Shown here: one piece after another, positions 1-4,765 of the stretch
Numbering within the stretch: the stretch's first letter is position 1
How the letters are laid out: each line of letters starts with the position of its first letter
Assembly (NCBI GenBank): GCA_947305445.1
Contig: CAMZDU010000077.1
Span: forward strand, 1 to 6,171
Length of the DNA stretch: 6,171 bases
Direction: 5' to 3'
From: an uncultured Selenomonadales bacterium
Lineage (GTDB): Bacteria; Bacillota; Negativicutes; Selenomonadales; Selenomonadaceae
The notes under the pieces: generated by a model
Told to the model about the DNA's origin: nothing
What the model saw: only the letters and a program-made list of their open reading frames with translations
The model's database searches: none
Program-made: the position numbers and the translations under genes

Positions 1-468
1 GACGCCCTCAAAGTTCACGATAACCGCATTGCGTTTGATAAGGTCGTCGGCAATTTGTTTAACCTGTTCGTCATATTTTGTCGGCTTATAAATTTTCATC
101 GTGAGTTGAGGAGTTTTAACTACAGCGAGACTGGGTTTGACTGACGCTTCGGAGCTGTAAGCTTCATAACGAACGCCGTCCATGGACGTGACGCCGTTAT
201 CGGCCGTACTTACCATGCCGCCGTTGCGCGTGAAGGTCGTCATTGAACCGCCAAACGGTGAGAAGCCGCCGCTCGTCGACTGCTTTTCCGACTGGAAAGT
301 TTGCTGAGCAACTTGAGCAGTTTGTTTCGTTTGCACGGGTTGTTCGGCTTTGGTGTCGGCAGTGTGAGCGTCGACTTTTTTTGTTTCCTTGGCGGCATCG
401 TCCTCTTCGGCAACAGGTTCAAGCGGCATGATTATATCCGTAATTTTGCGGATCCAATCCATTATCAT
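1..468 (-). CDS. sepF: SepF cell division protein, 3'-truncated by window edge
   Basis: SepF is a membrane-associated partner of FtsZ that tethers and bundles Z-ring filaments at the division site. The first 12 or so residues (MIMDWIRKITDII) form an amphipathic helix like the membrane anchor of SepF. A long polar, Gln/Thr/Lys-rich linker follows (about residues 20-110). The conserved domain then begins near KIYKPTKYDEQVKQIADDL and runs to AVIVNFEGV, where the window ends, so about 156 codons are visible and most of the globular domain is missing. Three starts are possible in one cluster: TTG 471, ATG 468 and ATG 462. None has a convincing Shine-Dalgarno, and an in-frame TAA lies just upstream. 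I chose ATG 468. SepF usually sits in a ylm-type division cluster; here its upstream neighbour is a small ORF downstream of sigma genes. The family call is firm, the exact start is not. Confidence 0.88.
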   Translation of the reverse strand, partial: MIMDWIRKITDIIMPLEPVAEEDDAAKETKKVDAHTADTKAEQPVQTKQTAQVAQQTFQSEKQSTSGGFSPFGGSMTTFTRNGGMVSTADNGVTSMDGVRYEAYSSEASVKPSLAVVKTPQLTMKIYKPTKYDEQVKQIADDLIKRNAVIVNFEGV

Positions 469-486
469 CAAAACTGGTGCGGCGTC

Positions 487-539
487 TTAGCAATTAGGAA
501 TTAATACGACGCAACCGAATCACAATTCCTAATTGTTAA
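487..539. repeat. Inverted repeat in the sepF leader
   Basis: The arms CAATTAGGAATT (491-502) and AATTCCTAATTG (524-535) are perfect 12-bp inverted copies separated by 21 bases. Pairing extends outward to 487 and 539 with one G-U, giving about a 16-bp stem in RNA. The stem is A/T-rich and no U-run follows, so it does not look like an ordinary intrinsic terminator. It ends less than 20 bases upstream of the sepF start cluster, so folding could affect sepF expression. The 11-mer ATTCCTAATTG also occurs in the typA leader (4533-4543). Confidence 0.7.
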
Positions 540-593
540 AAATTGCGCCTTTCACTTCCTTCCTTTACAAATTTTAGTCTTGCTGTTGAACTA

Positions 594-615
594 CTCACGC
601 CTATATAGGCGTGAG
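594..615. promoter_or_regulatory. Perfect 22-bp palindrome, candidate operator or hairpin
   Basis: The half-site CTCACGCCTAT is followed directly by its exact reverse complement, with no spacer. As DNA this is a typical site for a dimeric regulator. As RNA it gives a GC-rich 8-bp stem with a short AU loop. A second small hairpin, CTTC-ATGA-GAAG, abuts it at 616-627. No T-run follows on the minus strand and only TTT on the plus strand, so a terminator role is poorly supported. On the minus strand, a possible -10 (TAAAAT, 571-576) lies 17 bases downstream of the palindrome edge, which would place one half-site over the -35 position of a sepF promoter. That last point is inference. Confidence 0.55.
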
Positions 616-631
616 CTTCATGAGAAGTTTA

Positions 632-673
632 CAAAGCCTTATTCTCAAAGCCTAGTCCAAATAGCCTACACAC
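632..673. repeat. Three 14-nt phased imperfect repeats
   Basis: CAAAGCCT starts at 632 and again at 646, and the variant AATAGCCT starts at 660, so the copies are exactly 14 bases apart. The six bases after each core differ (TATTCT, AGTCCA, ACACAC). The array lies just downstream of the small ORF stop and next to the 22-bp palindrome. It could be an iteron-like protein-binding array or simple slippage; nothing in the sequence decides between them. Confidence 0.4.
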
Positions 674-684
674 CGTTGATTTAG

Positions 685-807
685 TTACACTTTTTTAACG
701 TAGTAGTCCTCCACAGCTGAAATATATTGTTTGATATTTACAAATTCAAGCGGCAATCGTTTAAGGTTGAAAGCCTCCGCCGTCAGGCGAGAGACGTTTA
801 CAAACAT
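685..807 (-). CDS. Small ORF, 40 residues, unknown function
   Basis: This small protein is not one I recognise. It starts at ATG 805-807 and stops at TAA 685-687. The product is mixed in composition and soluble-looking: it has no signal peptide or membrane segment, no cysteine, a repeated FVN (residues 2-4 and 22-24), and a charged aromatic C-terminus (EDYYVKKV). Support for a real gene comes from position. A strong extended -10 promoter lies upstream at 849-877, giving a leader of about 35 bases, and a purine run GGAAGGG sits directly before the start. That purine run is closer to the ATG than ideal, which weakens the case. The ORF lies on the same strand as sigma genes upstream and sepF downstream, with no clear terminator on either side. 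Alternatives are a leader peptide for sepF or a transcript that works as RNA. Confidence 0.5.
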   Translation of the reverse strand: MFVNVSRLTAEAFNLKRLPLEFVNIKQYISAVEDYYVKKV

Positions 808-848
808 CGCCCTTCCAATATGTGATTTACTTTTTTTTTAGCGCGTTC

Positions 849-877
849 ATTCTAGCACAGGCGTTAATAAATTGCAA
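849..877 (-). promoter_or_regulatory. Sigma-A type extended -10 promoter for small ORF (and perhaps sepF)
   Basis: Read on the minus strand: -35 TTGCAA (872-877), a 17-base spacer (855-871) and -10 TAGAAT (849-854), with TG one base upstream of the -10 (TGC-TAGAAT). Predicted transcription starts near 842 and runs into the small ORF. With no terminator visible before sepF, the same transcript may continue into it. The promoter lies in the gap after the second sigma gene, so it uncouples the downstream genes from the typA-sigma transcript. Confidence 0.72.
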
Positions 878-922
878 AGGTTTTTTCAAGTTTTTTTCAG
901 AGCTGTACCACGTTGCCGGCTG

Positions 923-1642
923 TCAATAAAAATCTCTCAGCTTGGCGGCGTACGTCGGGTGACGAAGTTTACTAAGTGCTTTGAACTCGACGTTTTGAAC
1001 GGCAAGGCCGCTGACTTTGAAAATTTCGGCAATTTCGTCGAAAGATCTGGTACGTCCATCCTCCAAACCGAAACGCAACGACAGAACTTTTTTTTCCGGC
1101 GGCGTCAAGGTATTGAAGACTTCGCGCAAGAGTTCGAGCAGTTGCAAACGATTGACGCGGTCGAAGTGCGTTGCCGACTTGCTGTCCTCCACGAAGTCGG
1201 CAAGCGTCATTCCCTCGACAAAATCGCCTTCAATGGCAAATTTATCGTTATCGTTATAGGTGCGTTCGTCAACGGGAGTATCGAGCGAAACCGGCGCAAT
1301 CTGTTCCATTTCGCGCAGACCGCGCACGATTGCCGACTCAATGCACTCCTCTGCGTATTCGATGAAAGTTGCGGGACCTTTTGTGGTGAATTTTTTAACC
1401 GCCTTCATGAGACCGAGGTTGCCCTCTTGAATCAAATCGGAAAATGCCACGCCGTGTCCGATATATTTTCGCGCAATGTTGACGACCAGTCGCAAGTTTG
1501 CATTAACCAGTTCGGTTTGAGCGTCCTCGTCGCCGTCTGCCGCACGAAGTAACAGCATATGAAATTCCTGCGCGCTCAAAAGAGGTATTCGTTGCACTTC
1601 CTCCAGATAAAGTTCCACGTCCTCCAAATATTCGTTCTCCAT
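923..1642 (-). CDS. Diverged sigma-70 family paralog with altered DNA-binding regions
   Basis: This 239-residue protein is a sigma-70 relative, clearly a paralog of the upstream RpoD-like gene. Region 1.2 (about 4-35) and the core-polymerase-binding region 2.1/2.2 (about 44-85, including [11 protein letters not shown] at 68-78) are well kept. In region 2.4, [10 protein letters not shown] of the paralog becomes YAEECIESAI (96-105), so both promoter-melting tryptophans and the -10 contact glutamine are gone. Regions 3.0 and 3.1 are missing: about 53 residues are skipped between A104-I105 and PVSLDTPVDE (117-126). The 3.2 loop has instead gained about 15 acidic residues. In the region 4.2 helix-turn-helix, TRERIRQ becomes SGLAVQN (211-217), removing the usual -35 contacts. 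The start is ATG 1642 with GGCGGTG upstream, 88 bases after the RpoD-like gene. It may be a sigma with new specificity, a core-binding decoy or a decaying copy; the intact frame argues against simple decay. Confidence 0.85.
   Translation of the reverse strand: MENEYLEDVELYLEEVQRIPLLSAQEFHMLLLRAADGDEDAQTELVNANLRLVVNIARKYIGHGVAFSDLIQEGNLGLMKAVKKFTTKGPATFIEYAEECIESAIVRGLREMEQIAPVSLDTPVDERTYNDNDKFAIEGDFVEGMTLADFVEDSKSATHFDRVNRLQLLELLREVFNTLTPPEKKVLSLRFGLEDGRTRSFDEIAEIFKVSGLAVQNVEFKALSKLRHPTYAAKLRDFY
1413..1459. repeat. 47-bp near-identical block shared by the two sigma genes (copy A)
   Basis: This block matches 2338-2384 at 45 of 47 positions; the two differences are T/C at 1427 and 1455. It encodes the G(H/R)[14 protein letters not shown] part of region 2.1/2.2. 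One difference is synonymous (CAA/CAG) and the other is His versus Arg. Silent positions are conserved here while adjacent regions differ widely, which suggests gene conversion or a recent duplication. Confidence 0.75.
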
Positions 1643-1730
1643 GACTTACACCGCCTTTATCGGAAAATTTTTGGCAGTGTTCGATATTGCAACGATTAAT
1701 TCCTTCAAGTATGGCAACGGATTTTTTCAA

Positions 1731-2624
1731 TCAGTCCAAAAAATCTTTAAGCTTTTTTGAACGGGCAGGCTGGCTCAATTTTCTCAACGCCGTTGCCTCG
1801 ATTTGCCGAATGCGTTCGCGGGTGACATTGAAACTTTTGGCGACTTCTTAAAGGGTGTATGCGCGACCGCCTTTCAGCCCGAAGCGAAGACACAGAACAT
1901 TTTTTTCACGCGGCGTCAAAGTATTAAGCACGTCGTCGAGCTGCTCTTTAAGCAATGTGAACGAAGCAGCGTCGAGGGGAGAGGGTGCCTCATCGTCCGG
2001 AATAAAATCGCCCAGATGCGAATCATCTTCTTCGTCGACGGGTGTTTCGAGTGAGACGGGTTCCTGCGCAATTTTACGAATCTCGCGGACGCGGGCAACG
2101 TCAATTTCCATCTCCTTGGCAATCTCCTCGTCGGTGGGCTCGCGGCCGTTTTCCTGCAACAGGTTGCGCGAAACGCTGATAAGTTTGTTAATCGTCTCGA
2201 CCATGTGTACGGGGATACGGATTGTGCGCGCTTGGTCGGCAATCGCCTGCGTTATCGCCTGCCGAATCCACCACGTCGCATACGTCGAAAATTTGTAGCC
2301 GTCACGATAATCAAACTTCTCGACGGCTTTGATAAGTCCGAGGTTGCCCTCCTGAATCAAATCGGAAAATGCCACGCCGCGTCCAACGTAATGTTTGGCG
2401 ATTGACACGACCAGCCGCAAATTTGCTTTAATAAGTTGATTTTTAGCTTTGGAATGTTTCGTTTTGTCGGGTGAATCCATGCGCCTTCCAAGTTCGCGTT
2501 CTTGTTCGTCGGTAAGGGGCGGAATGCGACTGATTTCCTTCAGGTATAATATGTATATGGGGTCGTCGATTACAATGCTGTCGGGACTTTCCGCCGTGAG
2601 GTCTTGCATTGCCAAAATTTTCAC
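1731..2624 (-). pseudogene. RpoD-like (group 2 type) sigma factor with in-frame stop in region 4.2
   Basis: This is a sigma-70 family initiation factor. Read through the stop, the frame gives 297 residues. Region 1.2 is at about 20-50, the core-binding region 2.1/2.2 at about 63-104, and region 2.3/2.4 at 105-138 with [10 protein letters not shown] intact. Region 3 spans about 139-190, and region 3.2 ([19 protein letters not shown]) about 189-207. Codon 259 is TAA (1848-1850) where relatives have Glu (LEEV), which cuts the protein to 258 residues before the HTH. The sequence after the stop is a clean region 4.2 ([18 protein letters not shown] and SKKLKDFLD) ending at TGA 1731. One G-to-T change in GAA would explain it. 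Region 1.1 is absent and no dnaG is adjacent, so this is probably not the primary sigma. The start is GTG 2624 or ATG 2609 (MQDL), with only weak ribosome-binding sites. It follows typA by 66 bases, likely in one operon. The nonsense codon may be a sequencing error. Confidence 0.8.
2338..2384. repeat. 47-bp near-identical block shared by the two sigma genes (copy B)
   Basis: This is the partner of 1413-1459, inside the RpoD-like gene over the core-binding region. The two copies are direct repeats 925 bases apart, long enough to serve as a substrate for recombination that would fuse the two sigma genes. Confidence 0.75.
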
Positions 2625-2690
2625 CGCCCCAATTAAAAATTTTCGACAATCTTCAATGCAAAGGCGGACAATTCTTCACGCGTGCGCCAA

Positions 2691-4506
2691 TTATTTTCGA
2701 GCATTTTTAGCGGCGCGGCCGCGTGTGACACGGTCGAGAACGGCTTTGCGCAGACGAATGCTCGTCGGCGTGACTTCGACAAGTTCATCGTCGTTAATAT
2801 ACTCCATTGCCTGTTCAAGGCTCATGATACGCGGCGGGACAAGTCTGATTGCTTCGTCGGAGTTGCTGGCGCGAATGTTCGTTTGATGTTTCTGCTTGCA
2901 GGGGTTGATGTCGATATCCATGTCGCGGGAATTTTCGCCGACAATCATGCCTTCGTAAACTTTTTGGCCCGGCTCAATGAACATGACGCCGCGATCTTGC
3001 AGATTAAAAATTCCGTAGCCGGTCGTCTCACCGAGTTCAAAAGCAACCAGACTTCCGCGACTGCGACCGGGTATATCGCCTTTGTAGGGTTCGTAGCCGT
3101 GGAAGACGTGATTCATTACGCCGTTGCCGCGTGTCGAAGTCAAAAGTTCCGAACGAAAACCAATAAGCCCCCGCGCAGGAATTAAAAAATTAAGACGCAT
3201 GTAGCCCGCAACGTTCTGCATGTTTTTGAGTTCGGCTTTGCGGCGGCCGAGACTTTCCATGACGGTGCCCATGTAATCCTGCAACACTTCGACCGTCAAA
3301 TTTTCAATCGGCTCGTAGCGTTTGCCGTCAATAAGTTTGTAGACGACTTCGGGCTTGCCGATTTGCATCTCGTAACCTTCACGGCGCATGGTCTCAATCA
3401 AAATCGACAAATGCAACTCGCCGCGCCCGCTGACTTTGAACACGTCGGCCGAGCCGGTTTCTTCGACGCGCAGGGCGACGTTCGTCTGCGCCTCTTTGAA
3501 CAGTCTGTCGCGAATGTGGCGGCTGGTGACGAATTGTCCTTCCTTGCCGGCGAAAGGACTGGTGTTGACGCAGAAAGTAACGCTCAATGTCGGCTCGTCC
3601 ACACGGATTGCGGGCAGTGCTTCGGGATTTTCCGCGTCGGCAACGGTGTCGCCGATTGAAACGTCACTCAAGCCGGTCAGCGCGACAATTTCTCCCATCT
3701 GCGCTTCAGGAGTCTCGACGCGGTTCAATCCGTCGTAAGTGAAAACTTTGCCGACCTTCGCCTTTTTGACGGAGCCGTCACTCATCAGCGCAATAATCTC
3801 GCCCGAATGAATTCGCCCGCGCTGAATGCGACCGATAGCAATTTTGCCGACGTAATCGTCCGCTTCGAGTGTGGTGACGACCATTTGCAACGGCGCGTCG
3901 AGTTCACCGGAGGGCGGCGGAATTTCTTTAAGAATCGTGTTCATCAGCGGCTGAAGGTCGCGGCTGTCGTCGTCCATATTTTTTTTTGCGATACCCTGTT
4001 TGGCGGCGGTGTATATAATAGGAAAGTCAAGTTGCTCGTCGTCGGCGTCCAGCTCCAGATGCATGTCCCCCGAGGCAGAGGAAAAGGAGGACACGCGCTT
4101 CGGGGCGGTCAATTTTGTTGATAACGACAATAGGTTTGAGCTTGTGTTCGAGAGCTTTGCGCAGGACGTACTTTGTTTGCGGCATTGGACCTTCAAAAGC
4201 GTCGACCAACAGCAAAACGCCGTCGACCATATTTAAAACGCGTTCGACTTCTCCGCCGAAGTCCGCGTGGCCGGGCGTATCGACGATATTAATTTTGACG
4301 TCCTTGAAAAAAATTGCCGTGTTCTTTGACAGAATGGTGATGCCGCGCTCGCGCTCCAGGTCGCCCGAATCCATGACGCGTTCAGCAACTTGTTCGTTCT
4401 TGCGGAAGATGTGACTTTGTTTAAGCATTGCGTCGACGAGCGTCGTCTTGCCGTGGTCGACGTGTGCGATGATTGCTATGTTTCTGCGTTCAGAGTTAAC
4501 TCCCAT
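2691..4506 (-). pseudogene. typA: TypA/BipA ribosome-associated GTPase, frameshifted
   Basis: TypA (BipA) is a translational GTPase of the EF-G family that binds ribosomes and supports 50S assembly and growth under stress or cold. The first frame (4506 down to about 4090) has G1 AHVDHGKTT (14-22), ERGITI (53-58), DTPGH (76-80) and NKID (130-133). After RPEARV the reading moves to the +1 frame. It resumes with [17 protein letters not shown] and continues through the beta-barrel, EF-G-like and C-terminal domains to TAA 2691. The total span of 1816 bases is one more than a multiple of three, at a normal family length of about 605 residues. About 24 bases at the junction (4066-4090) encode nothing TypA-like in any frame. 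As written, the first frame ends after 159 residues; ATG 4064 could restart the rest but without the G domain. The start ATG 4506 has GAGG (4515-4518) at good spacing. This could be a sequencing error or a true lesion. Confidence 0.88.
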
Positions 4507-4507
4507 T

Positions 4508-4543
4508 ACAAATTCCTCATTCCTAATTCCACATTCCTAATTG
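4508..4543 (-). promoter_or_regulatory. typA leader with repeated AGGAAT purine motifs and Shine-Dalgarno
   Basis: Read on the minus strand, the leader carries GGAAT four times in about 30 bases (TTAGGAAT, GTGGAAT, TTAGGAAT, GAGGAAT). The last includes the GAGG that fits typA at 8 bases from ATG. The repeats offer several weak ribosome-binding sites in tandem. The outermost copy contains the same CAATTAGGAAT 11-mer found in the sepF leader inverted repeat. Confidence 0.55.
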
Positions 4544-4556
4544 AATTTCGGCGGCT

Positions 4557-4585
4557 ATTATACGTGCAAAAAAAATTCGTGTCAA
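4557..4585 (-). promoter_or_regulatory. Perfect consensus sigma-A promoter for the typA operon
   Basis: Read on the minus strand: TTGACA (4580-4585), a 17-base spacer containing eight T's (4563-4579), and TATAAT (4557-4562). Both hexamers match the consensus at every position. Transcription should start near 4550, giving a leader of about 44 bases before typA. It probably drives typA and the two sigma genes, since no terminator is visible between them. Confidence 0.88.
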
Positions 4586-4643
4586 ACGGCGGTGACTCGC
4601 ACTCATGGAAAACAATTTTCAGACAAAAGCTTTTTCAATTAAA

Positions 4644-4672
4644 TTGCCGATTGACGGTGAAAAAATTTTAAT
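4644..4672 (+). promoter_or_regulatory. Candidate promoter for the L,D-transpeptidase gene
   Basis: TTGCCG (4644-4649), a 17-base spacer and TTTAAT (4667-4672) match consensus at 4/6 and 5/6. This implies a leader of about 87 bases. A weaker alternative uses TATATT at 4726-4731 with a poor, over-spaced -35. The rest of the 4586-4765 gap shows no gene or strong hairpin. Confidence 0.4.
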
Positions 4673-4765
4673 TGCGTCTGCGCACAGCTCGGCGGGATTT
4701 TGATTAGTTTTTCAGATTGAACTGTTATATTGTCGAAAATATTTTTAGGAAAGGACGATGTCTTT

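Larger units (their letters stand above)
564..804. repeat. Four dispersed copies of TTTGTAAA (minus strand)
   Basis: The 8-mer TTTGTAAA, read on the minus strand, occurs at 564-571, 628-635, 737-744 and 797-804. Two copies lie in non-coding DNA between the small ORF and sepF. The other two lie inside the small ORF, where both encode Phe-Val-Asn. The copies at 628 and 797 extend to a shared 9-mer, TTTGTAAAC. I found no further copy elsewhere in the window by eye. The motif is a near-palindrome, so it could be a recurring protein site, but A/T-richness raises the chance of coincidence. Confidence 0.4.

Noticed and set aside
519..558. Short GTG-initiated leader peptide upstream of sepF
   Set aside because: A purine-rich AAAGGAAGG precedes a GTG, but the frame closes after 8 codons and the spacing is too tight. 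The evidence is too thin to list it as a feature.
878..922. Intrinsic terminator after the second sigma gene
   Set aside because: T-rich runs are present, but I could not find a stable GC stem directly before them on the minus strand.
872..1552. A 226-codon plus-strand open frame
   Set aside because: It is antisense to the diverged sigma gene, which has clear family similarity. Its translation has no recognisable domain.
1848..1850. Recoding of TAA as an amino acid
   Set aside because: Other genes here end normally at TAA or TGA (typA at TAA, the second sigma and the transpeptidase at TGA). No recoding element is visible.
4080..4100. Programmed ribosomal frameshift in typA, including a resemblance of CCTCCTTT in the message to the 16S rRNA tail
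   Set aside because: TypA is not known to use frameshifting, there is no stop codon or known slippery sequence at the shift, and the adjacent coding is garbled. An indel or error is simpler.
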